DNA from: Prorocentrum cordatum
Lineage: Eukaryota; Sar; Dinophyceae; Prorocentrales; Prorocentraceae
Length of the DNA stretch: 64,000 nucleotides
NCBI GenBank assembly: GCA_963575745.1
Contig: CAUYUJ010012780.1
Span: forward strand, 148,501 to 212,500
Direction: 5' to 3'
The notes below the pieces were generated by a model. The model did not search any database, was not told where the DNA came from, and saw only the letters and a list, made by a program, of their open reading frames with translations. Positions 41,431 to 53,650 of this stretch are shown one piece after another (position 1 is the stretch's first letter; the number at the start of each line of letters is the position of its first letter). Both the position numbers and the translations under genes were made by a program.

Positions 41431-42193
41431 ATGAGCTCGCCGCCGACTGACGCCGGCACAGCTTCGCCGAGACGTCGGAGCCTTCAGATTCACAGAGCCG
41501 AGTGGAGCGTGATGGCTTCCGCCCGGCTGAGGGTCGTCCACGGGCCTCTCACAGCCTCACAGCAGCTTTTCGGGCTCGTCCGCGGCACCTGTCAACATGA
41601 ACACTCCTGAAACATGTTTTGATACGCCCCGAACCTCAATCAAGGGTGGCTGGAGCACTGGTGGTTGAGTAGGTACGCAGGAAGATGTGGAAACATCGAG
41701 ATAGGGATCAAGCATGATTCCCAACCGCCATCCCGCAATCCTGAACGCTGGTTCGCAGGCGCGGGGGCGGCCCTCGCGGACAGTCTGCAGAACTGGCTCA
41801 CTCCCATGTAGATTACGATGTGGTTGCCCATCGGTGGGAAGAAGTGGGTAGAAACATGAAGTAGGAAGACGTTAGAACAAGATTGGGCTTCCGCCGTCCG
41901 TCCCCGGAGGAGGAAACAACAGGTGGAACCACTCGGCGATTGGAGTACGTGCAGGCGCCTGAAGCAAATTGGGATCCGGGTACGCAGTAACACCTGCTCT
42001 TCACGACCGGCATGCAGGCATGCTCGGGCAGCTTGCCACTGCGACGGGCAGCAGCGACCACCACCGCCACCGATGGCCAAGCCGTTCGTTGAAGCCCTCT
42101 GGAGGGCCCTCCGTCGCTTCCCCCGCTCGGCGGGGCACCTCGAGCTGACACCCCCGTCGAGGGGGGCAGGGGGCGCTGGCGGCTCGCGCCCGC
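41431..42193. other. No gene supported
   Basis: Long frames on both strands (including the 395-codon minus frame 41640-42827) have no motif and disagree with the splice-bounded exon candidate at 42194-42306. Confidence 0.4.
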
Positions 42194-42306
42194 CTGGTGG
42201 TCCACGTCGACGCCGAGCTTCCGCCCGGTCGTCTTGTCGATGACCATCGTGAACTCTGTGCCCGGCAGCTCGCTCTTTGCCGCGTTCGTGTTCTCCAGCT
42301 TCTTGC
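42194..42306 (-). CDS. Possible exon, N-terminal half of a PDZ-like domain
   Basis: A 113-nt minus-strand segment bounded by a pyrimidine-rich CCGCAG| acceptor and a CACCAG|GC donor. It reads GKKLENTNAAKSELP then GTEFTMVIDKTTGRKLGVDVD. This matches the opening strand of the dinoflagellate PDZ-like domain (F.V.LDKS.G..LGIDVDH.DG). The complementary half (WN..HP...GDRIVEV) is not found next to it. A similar half-domain at 18.6 kb is too distant to be assumed linked. GC is an accepted donor in dinoflagellates. It may be a relic exon. Confidence 0.4.
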
Positions 42307-42913
42307 CTGCGGCGGGGGCAGGGCCGGAGGATGGTCCGCAGAGGCCGGGGCAGCGCTGGGCAGGGTGGGAGGCGCAACGGCTGACCAGGGGGACGGCAGG
42401 AGCTGGTCAGGATGAGGACGGGGACTCGACTCCCTCGCCCCCCCCTCCCATCCCCCCTCCCCCCGCCATCCCCCCCGTTCCAACCGTCCTTCTGCACTTG
42501 CTCAGCTCTTAGCTCTTGCGTGCAGCCTCCTGCGTCGCGCTGCAGCTCCCACGAAGGCCTGGCTGGCCTCGGCAAGGGACGGAGCAAGAGATCCTCCAAA
42601 CCCTCTGCCTCTGGGTGCGACCGCGCACTGTGGCCAGAGGTGCTGCTGGAACCTATCAGCCGACAACTGCGATGCAAGCCTGCTGGTCTCGTGCCAGGAC
42701 GGCTGAGAAGAACGAATGGAATTAACCACTCTACTCCGCCCCCTCCTCCTCGGGGCCACCTGGGTTCGTATGTCGCGCCCCGCGATACCCGACGTCCAAT
42801 TATCCTCACGCCCTTGCGTCCCCCCACTTAAGTAGGCCGGCTCAGAGGCCCCTGCTGCCAGCTTTCGAGGGAAGCACGGTCACATTTGCGCCCCTGGTGG
42901 GGGCCCAGCGTCC
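42307..42913. other. No gene supported
   Basis: C-rich tract around 42430-42480, otherwise GC-rich sequence without motif. Confidence 0.4.
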
Positions 42914-43747
42914 TCATGTCAACGATGGGCAAAGGGCGTGCCAGGGGCTCGCCGCTCCGAAGCTTTCGACCCCCGAGGTTCGCTCAAGACAAGACCGCAC
43001 AAAACAACAGCGAAGCGGCACAGAGAAGGGGAGCAGCGGAGCAGTAGAGCAGAGGAAGAGAGAAAGAGGGAGAAAAAAGGGAAACGCACAAGCAACAGAA
43101 GAGTCCACTAGAGCGGAAGCCACCCTGAAGGGCCCCGCACTGCACGCCCTGGCAACCCGAGGAGCTGATAGACCGCTTGCACTCCGGGCGGCGGCTGGCC
43201 TGGGGGACTGCGTATTCCCGCGCTGATCTTCCCGAGCCTTCCAGTGCAGGGAAAGGGGCTTCCTCAGTAGTCCTCCAGCACGTGCAGTCAAAATCTTGTC
43301 ATAGGAAACCTTGGTTAAGAAATGATCCTCTTCGTTTTTGGAGACACCTCGAGGTATGCAACGCATGTCATCCCGATCAACAGAGCCACGGATCTGAGGG
43401 CCCTCTTTGTGATCCCTTAAGGCTTTCTTCGGTCGTGCCGGGAGCATGAGGGGGCCTTAGAGAAGCATCGGACCCCGAAACGGAGAAAACGCAAACACAA
43501 TGTCAAGCACTGTGTCTTTCCTATCAGGTTGCCGTCTGAGAGGCATCCTTCGAAGCTCCAGGGCCGCCTTGGAGCCGTCTGACGGGGCTATTGGGGTAAT
43601 GCTCGAGACCATCTTCGGAGATGACCTATCCCATCTTGCCCTCTCTGGGCGCACGCCTTTTTGGGCAGTTCGTTTCCCTGTCGAGGCATTACGGCCAACT
43701 GGAGACAGCCAGAAACCAAAAGAGCGAGAGGAGGCCACAAGCGCCAC
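42914..43747 (-). other. Possible coding region, unassigned
   Basis: Two abutting minus frames (43747-43457 and 43447-42914) read smoothly: GRNASTGKRTAQKGVRPE, SSITPIAPSDGSKAALELRR, KDTVLDIVFAFSPFRG, then IRGSVDRDDMRCIPRGVS and FLTKVSYDKILTARAGG. A frame change lies near 43450. No family is recognised. It may be one gene with an intron or frameshift, or chance. Confidence 0.25.
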
Positions 43748-44250
43748 TCAGGCCAACGTGCCACAGGCGAACGCACGTGTGAGCGACGGCCCGGGAGACA
43801 CAGCGGGTCGCTCCGTGCGTGTGTACCCCCCCAAGGCCTCCAGACGGCCAGTGGCACCTCACACGGGAGCCGGGGAGCGAAGAGACACAAGCGAAGAAAC
43901 ACGAATGCAAACATCTGCATCGTCACCGGCTGGGAAGAAACGGTAGAGCAAAAATGGCACGACGTGCGTACAACCTACAAAGGATTTACCATTCTAGTAA
44001 CACATCGGTGTTCTGATGTTTGCCGCCAGTGCGCCCCCCCGCCAAGGGGGTATATTTCCGCCATGGTCTCCTTCACCCTAGTGGCCTGGGGATTCCCAAG
44101 ACAGCCTGATTGACCATCGAAGGCCCCCGAAGAGAGCCCCAGGAGGTCATCTAGAATACGGGCGCCGGGTGCATCCCTCTCTTGCTCCTCCCGCTCCCCC
44201 CCTCCTCACGTTCATCCTCAGCCCTCCTTCTGCTCATCTACCTGGCCAGA

Positions 44251-44286
<36 letters not shown>

Positions 44287-45551
44287 GACAAAACGACACG
44301 TCCCGAACAGACCAGACCAGACTACACAGGTCCATACCAGACAAGGGCAGAACGGACCAGACCAAGGAGGAAAACTACCATTTTCTACATATGTGGTAAT
44401 ATCCTCGTGCTCCTACTTCTCCTCTTCCCGCCTCCTCCTCCTCCTCCTCCTCCTGTGGGCTGCCGTGTTGCCTAGTGGGACTATCGGGGGGGACGGGGGT
44501 TAAAACTCCCGTAGTAGAGGTAATGGCGGGGGAGGAGCAAGGAGGAGAGGGCGCCCATTATCTTGACGGAGCGTCGCCCTGGGACTCGTCGAGGGCTCCT
44601 CGCATGCGAACCTTCTCCCACCCATCTGGATGTTCTCCCTCCTCATCGGTTCCCTCTCCCGGCCGCATTGGCACACGGACTGGCTGAGAATCTGGAGCGC
44701 TAATCTTCTGGCTTGTCTTCCGACATTGTGGCGAGTGGTAGGAGCGCAGGCGCTGGCATGCAGCGAGGAGGGCAGCGGAGGGTCGCACGCCTCGTATCCA
44801 TTTGGGCTCCCATCAGTTGCCGGTGCGGCTTCAGGCTGGCGCTCAAGGGCACCCCCGCATCGGCGTCATCGCATTCTAGAATGCTCCTCCTCCTATCCAT
44901 CGCCATCCCGCATCGTGGATCGAGGCGTTTGACTTTCTTCTGGCCCTCGAGGCGACCCCGAGATCTCCACCGCTCCGTGCCCTCGCTCTCTCCACAGAAG
45001 CGGCCTCGGCTTGGACATGGACTTCTGCACGTGGGAGCAAGGGGTGATTGCGGAAAGAGTGGCATACAATTCGTCGAGCATCCATGGCAACCCGAACAGC
45101 ACAGTCGCCCAAAAATGCAAGTATCACCGAATACCTCGAACAGGCCACGGAGGGACCTGCGCGATGAACCGAGAAGCATTGCGTCTGAACACCGCGGCGC
45201 AGGTTCCAATGAGCTCCAGACCAAGATTCGCACGCCTGTATCGAACTGCTGGGGTTCACCCTCGGGCACCAACTGCTGCGCGACCCTTAATCGACTTTGT
45301 TCCAAAGATGCAGCAATATCGAAGGCCTGGTATCTGCACAGGCTGGTTGGCCGTCTCGTCGGACAACTTCGAGCGCTGCTCAATCACGGCCTGCTGTGGG
45401 CACGGGAATACTTTCCCAACGCATTGCACTTCGAGCCTGAATCATCCATGTGCCGACCGAGTGCAATGAATATACAACATCGGCCACCGCCTTGTGTGTG
45501 TTGCGTGGTGTGGGTTCTGTGCTTGCGCGCGTGCGTTTGGAGGTGGCGGAG
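43748..45551. other. No gene; CA microsatellite
   Basis: CA dinucleotide repeat at about 44250-44281 and a short TCC run at 44430-44455. Frames at 44700-45400 overlap on both strands without motifs. Confidence 0.45.
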
Positions 45552-45675
45552 GAGGACGAGGAGGAGAGAGGAGGAGGAGGAGGAGGAGGAGGAGGAGGAG
45601 GAGGAGGAGGAGGAGGAGGAGGAGGAGGAAGAGGAGAGAGGAGGAGGAGGAGGAAGAGGAGGAAGAAGAGGAGGT
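45552..45675. repeat. GGA microsatellite
   Basis: GGA/AGG triplets throughout, giving Glu, Gly, Arg, Pro or Ser runs in the six frames. Confidence 0.95.
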
Positions 45676-45699
45676 ACACCTCCGTGCGCATCCCCTCAA

Positions 45700-45907
45700 G
45701 GTAGCACGGATCGCATCGCGATGGGACCGGCGCGGAGTCGGGTCGGGCCCGGATCGTCTGGGATCGGGGGATCGGGCTCGGCCCCTGCAGGCAGACGAGG
45801 GAGTCGGCTCGTGTCGGACCTGGTCAAGATCGCAATCCAAATTTTGGGGATCGGATCGGATCGACCCGGACAATCCGGGGAGAGGATCAAGTCGGACCGC
45901 GAGCAGC
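45700..45907 (-). repeat. Dispersed repeat family D, intergenic copy
   Basis: On the minus strand it begins GCTGCTCGCGG and continues with GATCCGATCCGATCCCCAAA, TTGGATTGCGATCTTG, GTCCGACACGAGCC and CCCGATCCC. This parallels the first ~200 bases of intron 2 of the prenylcysteine oxidase gene (56362 downward). The sequence just upstream, GTCAG|G, is exon-like in context. Confidence 0.6.
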
Positions 45908-47693
45908 CCTGACTGTGTTCCTCATGCTGCGAATGGAGTGGAGGCACAGCGCTCGTGGCAACTGAGGGTGATCAATGCCCGAGGACACCTCCCAGGGTGA
46001 TGCACTCTTTCTGCACCAAGTGGAGGAAAGGAAGAGGAGAAGGACCACAACGAGGAGAGAGCCATACGCAGCGAAGGGAACACGAGCGAGCCCGTCGTGG
46101 GAAAAACGGGTGTAACTATGGCTCCGCTCGCTCCACTCTGACATCGAGTCTTGGCTCGTCCTCGCAATTTGCAGACGCATGAACTCCGTGACACGTATGT
46201 GTAACGAAACAAAGCGCATACACACCTCGATAGTATTGTAGTAAGTCGGGTGCCACTGAGCACCTTGATTTATCTCAAATGTGCTCTGGGCGCTCTTTTG
46301 CTGTTTTCAACTCGGCGTGTTGGACATCATGTGTTTAGCGCTTTCAAGTCGCGCCATAATTTCTGATAGCGGTCGAACAACTATTCGTGTTTGATTGTGC
46401 TGTCAGGTCTGTCCTTTTCCATCGCCAGAGCTCCAGTGTCAGACCAGTGTCAGAGCGCTGTTTCACCATTCTCAGCTGTGCGCGCGGAAAGCACTTTCAG
46501 CCCCCGCCGCATCTATGGATATTACAACAAGAACAGGAGAGCGGGAGCGAAGACGGCGGGGAAAGCAAGGAGAAACCTTCGACAAGGAAGCTACAGCGAA
46601 CGGCCTCAAAACGCAAAAACAATTTTTCAACAACGCATTGAAGAGGCCAAATCCATAGCCTTTGTTGAGCGTTCCCAGCCTGCTAAGCGCCAAACATAGA
46701 ACACGCGAAACAAAAACGCCGAGGGCGCTTTAGAGATGAACCAAGACTAACCCAACCACCACCGATTCGTATTGTTCTGTTTGGCCGCACCGACTGAGTT
46801 GACCAACCAAGCGTTTTTGTCATGAATCCTGCCCTAGTATGCGCTTGTTTCCAAGGCCCTAGCAGGCAAACGCGCGATGATTGTGCTGACACTCGCACGG
46901 CCTGACTGCACGCTATCTCAAATTTGGCGCGCGTCCTGGCATTCGCAAGTTTAGCTGAATGTTATTCTTCTCTGTATTCGACTGTCCATCTATTGTTTCG
47001 GTCTGGATGTGCCTGTGCCTATCTGTCTCTCCCTCTCTCGCTCCCTCTCCCTCTCTCTCACTGGCTCCCCATCCCTCTCCCTCTTCACCCCTTATCTCTC
47101 TTTCTCTACCGTCTAATATTACCATCACGTACTCCCCTCACACAAATGCGCCTATGGCACAATCCAACCGTGCCTCCTGCGCTCTCTCATGTCATTATAC
47201 ACTGCAGTGTCACGTGGGCCTGGTTCCTCCGCAAGTAGGCACACGGAGTTTCACATCGAACCCTGGCCAGCAATAGGGTGCCTCTGCGTTGTCGTGGTTT
47301 CCATCGGCGCAGCAAGCATTGCCCATGAGCCCTCCTCCAAACATGGAGTCGAATGCAATCAACAGGAAGAAACGCAGTGGCATGCGAAACAAAACCGAGC
47401 AACCCAGGCAACAAAACGCACCGCGCACACATAGTATTGCTCAGTAGAGGTTACAGCCATGTGTCTCAGACCTGCACTGCAAAACAAAAACACGCGCTCG
47501 TACATGGTTACTTGGGTGAAACCTTTTCGGCGGTGGACAAACCTCACTGTGGCAAACCACCATTTAGTGAAAACGGCCGAAAACCGAAACCGACGGACCT
47601 GGACCCGCAAAAATAACAGCCGTGACTGGCGAACCGAACACGGCCAATTCGCTAATCGACGTGTCAGGGTAGGTCTATCAAACTCCGACCTTT
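45908..47693. other. No gene recognised; lower GC
   Basis: More balanced composition than most of the window. A CTCTCTCC-rich stretch lies at 47020-47110. Frames of 70-110 codons have no motifs. The minus frame ending at 45908 (WEVSSGIDHPQLPRALCLHS) could be an exon in front of the family D copy, but this is weak. Confidence 0.4.
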
Positions 47694-47990
47694 AGGCTTC
47701 TCTGCTGCACATGTGCGCACCCTGACAACGACGATCGGGCGCGTGTGCTGTCACGTGTACCGGCGCACCTGGCACACTCCGCGAGCAAGGCGCACGGGGC
47801 GCTCCCGGCGCGGGTGGAGCACGCGGACCACTTAGCAAACGTGAAGCCCGCGGGGCATCTGGAGCACCAGGCGCGACGGGCAGGGCTTGGACCCCTGGAG
47901 CGCCCGGCTCACCTGCCATAAGAGGCGAACCTGACACGCGCTGCGCACCTCGCGAGCATCACGCACCCGGCGCCTGTTTTGACTTCACTG
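47694..47990 (+). repeat. GCGCACCTGG-type repeats, copy 1
   Basis: Nine-base words (GCGCACCTG, GCGCTCCCG, GAGCACGCG) follow a TGTGCTGTCACGTGTACCGGCGCACC leader. The same leader and word type occur at 51270-51420 and 52735-53000. Confidence 0.65.
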
Positions 47991-50226
47991 GCTGTCCATC
48001 CAATGGCGACCCTTGCAAATGCTGAGTGAGACTCGGGTGCTGCATCTTTGGTGGGAAGGCGGGTGGAGCTCAAGGCTCGTGCTCTTGAACGCTGCATCTC
48101 AACTCGAGGGTGACTGGATCAAATGCTGGCAGATCGAACGAATGAGAGCAGAGGGGCAACTTCTGGACAGACGGCTCCGGAAGGGCTTCACGTCCAAAAG
48201 CGATGCTGCATTGAAGCGCGAGCCATTGACAAAATCACGTGCAGAATGCCGACCCCTCATTCATTCTGCCCCTCATTCCTCAAAGGGGGAAAGGGGACGC
48301 GGAAGACGAGGACAAGTCTCCTCATCATAAACCCCCTCTTCCTCCTCCCTCCCCCTCCCTCCCTGCCTTCCACCTCCCTCCGTGTTCCTCATCCTTCCGC
48401 TTCCTCCACCAACTCCTCTCGCTTCCTGCATTCGGCTGCTCCCCCCAAAGGTCAAGCTGATGAGCAACGACATCTAATCTGAAATTCCTTCCATCCTCGT
48501 CTCCCTCCTCCTCCTCCTCCCCCTCCTCCCCTCCTCCTCCTCCTCCTCCTCCTCCTCCTCCTCCTCCTCCTCCTCCACCCTCGAAGAACACCTCGGGATA
48601 CATTGGGAAAGCCTCGTGTGCCCCAATATGCCTGAGAAACTGAGGTTCTCCGAAGACCACCGATGACCTCCTCCAGACCCCTCCCTCCGGCCTCCCGCTC
48701 CCGCCCTTGCTTCAGCTCCATTGCACGTTGTGCAGGCGCAGACCAACTGGGATCGCCGCGTCGTATCACATGAGAAGGGAAGGGACCCATGTCCGCAGAA
48801 CGCGCGCGTACGACCATAACAGCGATACGAGCAAGGCCAGTACGGTGAGCAAGCGGCGTGAAGACAGAGCAGAGCGGGCAAGACGACGAGGAAAGGAGAA
48901 GGAGAGATCGTGCCCTCCGTCTCCTTCTCATCCTCCTCCTCCTCTTCCTCCTCCTCCCTCACAACGGGCTTGGGGCTTAGGGCAAAACTCCTGGACCGCC
49001 GCGGCCGGTAAGGCCGGCAGTACAGCCAGGAGCGGAGGGCGGTAAACCAGACACGGCTGCGGCGCGGCGATGCAGCGCGATCCTCCGACCACATCTGCTC
49101 GGACCCCATTTGGGATGGCTGCAACATAAAAGCACAATGAGGAGAACGGAAACCTTTGTGTTTTACCTTTGCTTCGCGGGGTGAATCTAAGAAGGCGAGC
49201 TGAATTAGCCAGCAGCCGACCTTCGGGACATGCCCAAGCGTTGCCGATGCAAATTCGGCTCCACCGAAACCATAATTACCCCAAGGGGGAAAGGAGGAGG
49301 GAGCAGGAGGAGGAGAGGAGGCGGAGGCGGAGGAGGTGCCCTGACTCTCAGGGTGCGTGGAGCGAGAGAAGAGAGGAGCGAAGGGGCTCACTGAATCATT
49401 GGCGGGAAGGGGGGGGGAGAGGGAGGCAGAACAAGTTTGGGGAAGATAGGAGGAGCGGGAACAACGGCCCACGCTGGGGATGTGCCCAGGTCCAACTGTC
49501 TAGAGACGCGCGCTCGAGGGCGTCCCGCGCAAGGCCAGGGAAGAGAGGGCGGCACGCTGCGTGGCGGCAAGGTTATCAAGTGGATGGTGAAGGAGCTCAG
49601 GGACACACAAAGAAATCAAAACAGATCCCAGGATTTCCCATTCACAGAAGAAAGTTATGGATTTTTGCTTTCCCCGCCACTTCTCATACTGCCTCAACTG
49701 TCCTGTGTCTGTGTCTACTCTTCCCTCCTGAGATGCTGCTGACTTTTGTTCGAATGGATCTCCACGTGGATCCTCGCAAGGTAACATTCGAAATGGGGGT
49801 GCGCGCAGAGCTCTCCGGGATATCTCTGGAGACCCCTGGATTGTATCCATTGTAGGTGACAAACTGCTTCTGGCCTGGACACCCTCGGCCGAAGGCCGAG
49901 GAAACTGATGGAAGGTGGGGAAGAACCCGGCCAAGAGTCGCCTAAGGCTACTCCCAACGGAGCCAGAAACGGTCGGACGATCCCCCAACAGCTAACCAAA
50001 ACACAGAGAGGGGGGCAGACCAGACCTCAAGGGAAGGCGGGGCAGCGGGGCAGAGCCCAGGGACGACCGCCTCGCGCCGGGGCTGGAGCGCCGAGGCCAG
50101 CGCGGCGCGAGAGCACGCTCGCGCGGGCCAACGCGCGGGCCGGGGCGCACCATGGTCCCCAGCGAGCACCGGTCCATCATGGGCAGGTAGCCCTGGCCGT
50201 GCCCTCGTGACAAGCCGTCCCCCTCT
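47991..50226. other. No gene; TCC microsatellite
   Basis: TCC triplets at about 48500-48580, short TCC runs near 48930-48960, and a GAGGA-rich stretch at 49295-49340. The 332-codon minus frame at 48474-49472 crosses the microsatellite and has no motif. Confidence 0.45.
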
Positions 50227-50573
50227 TAGCGCAGGACATCACGGGCGACGAGCAGATTCACGTACATGCCCCCGCGGTCTGGCTTTCGAGGCGCGATCTC
50301 CGCATGCGCGATCCCATGGGTTCCGCGCGCGGCATCCGCGCACAGCTGCCCCAGGCTCGCGACCGAGGAGCCCCGACCGCGAGGCCGTCAATACGGATGG
50401 TGTCTCCCACCCGCGAGGCCAGGCTGCCGGATGCTGGCCGTGGCACCGCGCCATCCGAGCTCCCCCGTCCCAGCACGGTCGAAGTACGGCCACAGGAGCA
50501 TGGAGCGTGGATGCACGACGTGAACCGCTTCGCCGAGGCGCCAAGGCCCCATGAGGTACCCCAAGCGGGTCAC
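50227..50573 (-). other. Possible exon(s), unassigned
   Basis: A minus frame reads ELGWRGATASIRQPGLAGG, meets TGA at 50388, then in the same frame VASLGQLCADAARGTHGIAH and EIAPRKPDRGGMYVNLLVARDVLR to a TAA at about 50225. The composition is protein-like, but no family is recognised and no splice model was settled. Confidence 0.2.
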
Positions 50574-50929
50574 GTGTCAGGGCCGAAAGCCCAAACCTGA
50601 AGAACATGGTGGTACCCTTCGCACACTGGTGCTGATCTTGACCCTCGTGCCAGCTGTAGGCCAGAACAGCACATATGCACGGACTAGAATCACAAGCGCC
50701 CTTCTCGCGTGCGCGTCGCTTCTGGCCAGCCCAGGCACAGGCTTCGTCAAAGGATGGGCAAGGGAAAGTCCCACCAGCCCTCTGGGCGTGAGTGGTTTAG
50801 AGCGGTTCAACCCCCCTTTTTCCCTTTCGGGGAGGGGGCTATCAATGTTCCCTAATAGTAATTACCCCTCCCCCCAGGCGACCAGCAGCCAACCAGGACC
50901 AACGATGGCCCCCCCCCACCCGCAATTCC
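50574..50929. other. No feature seen
   Basis: Unremarkable sequence without a supported ORF. Confidence 0.4.
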
Positions 50930-51490
50930 TGTCAAAAAACAATGTGTGGTCTACTGTGGAGAAAGATCTTGGGTCCTGATCAAGAGGCGTGAACACTTTG
51001 TATTGTTTCTTGACAAGAACGGCGGGGGTGCCCGCATATTGCTTGCTGTGCGCAGGGCCAACACCCCTGTCAAAAACAATCAAATATTCACGTCGAGACA
51101 AAACCTGGAGCATGCGCGGGCAACCCGCGATCACTGTGTATTGGTCTTTGACTAGGATGGCGGGTGCTGGCAATTGCCTGCCTTGTGCAGGCCCACCTGA
51201 CGCTATGATGGCCACCCCGCCGCGATTGCGCACTAGTTTTTGACAAGGGTGGTGGAGGCCGACACGCTTCCCGATGTGTACTGCCACGTGTGCAGGTGCA
51301 CCTGGCACACTCTGCGCGGGCCCCGAACGTGGCGCACCTGGCGCGGCTGGAGCATGCGGCACACGTGGCGCACGTGGATCACGTGGCGCATCTGGCGCAC
51401 CATGCGTTCTGGTTCCCATTAGCGGTCCATCCGACGAATACCGCTGAACACGCTGCGGCTCGGGTGCCCCAGACATCTGGCTGCTCAATT
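50930..51490 (+). repeat. Large direct duplication, copy 1
   Basis: Ordered blocks shared with 52370-53030: GACAAGAACGGCGGGGGTG, GCTGTGCGCAGGGC, AAAACCTGGAGCATGCGCGG, CCGATCACTGT-like text, GGCCTGC..TGTGCAGGCCCACC, GATGTGT.CTG.CACGTG.GCAGG.GCACCTG, then CACCTGGCGC repeats. Within each copy a ~100-bp sub-unit also recurs. Confidence 0.75.
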
Positions 51491-52369
51491 GTTTTCGATG
51501 CGTGGACCCTGAAGTCTGGACCACTTCCCAGGGCCGGCTTTTCATCCTGTCGTTTTTTGACGCTCCCAAGGCCTAACGATGGCCCCCAGAGGTCGAACTC
51601 GACCAAAAATCGCCTGCTCCAATTTCTCTGGAAAATCGGATCACTGGGGCTACGTATCTTCATATGCCCTACAGATGGTCGTGTCCACTGAAAGAAAATG
51701 CCCCGTTGGGGGACAACCGTGTGAAAATCCTGAAGCGTACCAAAACACCATCTTCAGGACTCCAACGCCACGAATCAATCTGACTGTTTACGTCTTGGCG
51801 ACCCTGAATCGCGCCAAAGCACCATTCCTGGGACGCCAACACCGCGAATCAACGTAACTGTTAGGCCCTCCCAATCCTGCATCACTCCAGAATACCATGT
51901 CTGGTACGTTCACCATGAGAACCAGTGGAACTCTTGAACATGTACGGCGCCAAAACGAGAACCACATTTGAAACCGACCCGCTCTTAATCCGCGATAACT
52001 CTGGCACAATTTGAAGACGAATGTGCGCGGCGCTAAAACGATAACCACATTTTACAAACGACCCGCCCTCAATCCGCGACAGCCTGTTGCCAAAATTCCG
52101 GCCTCAGGATCATAAATGGTGAGGGTGTCTCAAGCGAAACGCCAGGCCCGCCCTTTCGACCAACCTCGGGGTGCGACAGGGAACCGTTATAAGGAAAGGG
52201 AATGTAAGAGGAGGAGGAAGAGGAAGAGGAAGCGTCTGGATCACTGTTCCCCATGAATATACACCCCCTCCCCCATGCGACTGGGGGCAAACCCGACACC
52301 ATGCCGACACCATGCCGACCCGCCTCCCACCATCCCTGTCAAACACACACACAAGCCGCACTCTGCCTC
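51491..52369. repeat. Degenerate ~70-100-bp tandem repeats; otherwise no gene
   Basis: 51720-52090 repeats variants of CAAAACACCATC.TC.GGA...CCAACGCC.CGAATCAA and CGCCAAAACGA.AACCACATTT..AAC.GACCCGC. A GAGGA tract lies at 52208-52235. No gene. Confidence 0.5.
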
Positions 52370-53030
52370 CACAGTTGGAGCATGCGCAGAAAACCCGATG
52401 CGGCCTCCCCCACAATGCAAAGTACACTTTGGGGCAAAGTCTTGAGTCATGTTCGTGAGGCCCGCGAGCACGTCGTATCGTTGTTGACAAGGACGGCGGG
52501 GGTGTCAACATCTGCCCTGCTGTGCGCAGGGCTACCATCCTTGACAACAAAACCAATACAACATGCACCTCGCGGCAAAATCTGGACCATGCGCGGCCAT
52601 CCCCCGATCGTTGTCAAGTGGTTTTTGCCAGAGACGGCGGGGGTGGTGGCGCGTGGCCTGCCGTGCGCAGGCCCACCAGACACAATGAGGGGCATCGGTT
52701 TTCGATAAGGATGGCGGGGGCCGACATCTTTCCCGATGTGTGCTGTCACGTGCGCAGGCGCACCTGACTCACTCTGCACGTGCCCCGAACGCGGCGCACC
52801 TGGCGCGGCTGGAATGTGCGGCACACCTGGCGCACTCGGAACACGTGGCGCATCTGGCGCACCAGGCGTGCCTGGCACGCTCGGGCCCTTGGGGTGCCTG
52901 GCGCGCGTGGCGCGCCTGGCACGCGTGGCGCACCTCGCCCAAGCAACGCGCACCTGGGGTCGGCTTTGGTTTCCAGTGCCTGTCCATCCAAAGACGACTG
53001 CTGAACATGCTCAGGCTCGGGTGTTACTGA
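52370..53030 (+). repeat. Large direct duplication, copy 2
   Basis: Second copy of the 50930-51490 block, ~1.45 kb downstream, with an expanded GCGCACCTGGC 9-bp repeat tail (52795-52950). Confidence 0.75.
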
Positions 53031-53650
53031 TGTGTTGAGAGGGCGGGTGGGAGTGAGCTAGACGGCTTGCGGGCGGATGGGTAGCTTGACTCCTCCCCCC
53101 TGCCCCCTCCCCCTGGGCCTGGAGGGGGGCGGGGCACTGAGGTGGTTAGCGCGTCGAACATGGCCTCAGCGAAAATGCAGATTCTTCGACAACTCCACGA
53201 CTGCCCCAAGAAGTGCTTAGGCCCCCAAGATACCCCGAAGAGGCCCCCAAGAGGCCCCCTAGAGGCACCTAAGACGCCCCAAGAGGCCCTGGCGAGAAGG
53301 CCACCGTCATTGATGTTAACAAGGTCTTGGCCACATGTTGGCCTCCTGGGAGGCTCCATTGATCGATCTCCTCCAAGATGGTCCCAAGGTGTCCCCAAAG
53401 GCTCACAAGGGTACCCCAAGGCGGCCCCAAGACGTGCCCGAGGTCCCCAAGAGGCCCGCAAGAGGCCCGCAAGAGACCCCCCAGATGCCCCCAAGAGGCT
53501 CCCAAGAGACCCCCAAGAGGCCCCCAAGAGGCCCCCCCAGCGGCACCCAAGACGCCCCAAGAGGCCCCCGGGACTGCCAAGAGACCTCCAAGACGCCCGA
53601 AGGAAAATCCAAGAAACTCCCGAACGACATCCGAAGAGACTCCGAGAGGC
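53031..53650 (+). repeat. GCCCCCAAGAGG short tandem repeats
   Basis: From 53215 to 53630 CCCCAAGAGGCC and similar 12-bp words recur, resembling 31890-32160 and 63760-64000. Frames are Pro/Lys/Arg-rich artefacts. Confidence 0.7.

Noticed and set aside
41640-42827. 395-codon minus-strand frame
   Set aside because: Arg/Pro/Gly-rich, and in a different frame from the splice-bounded PDZ-like exon within it.
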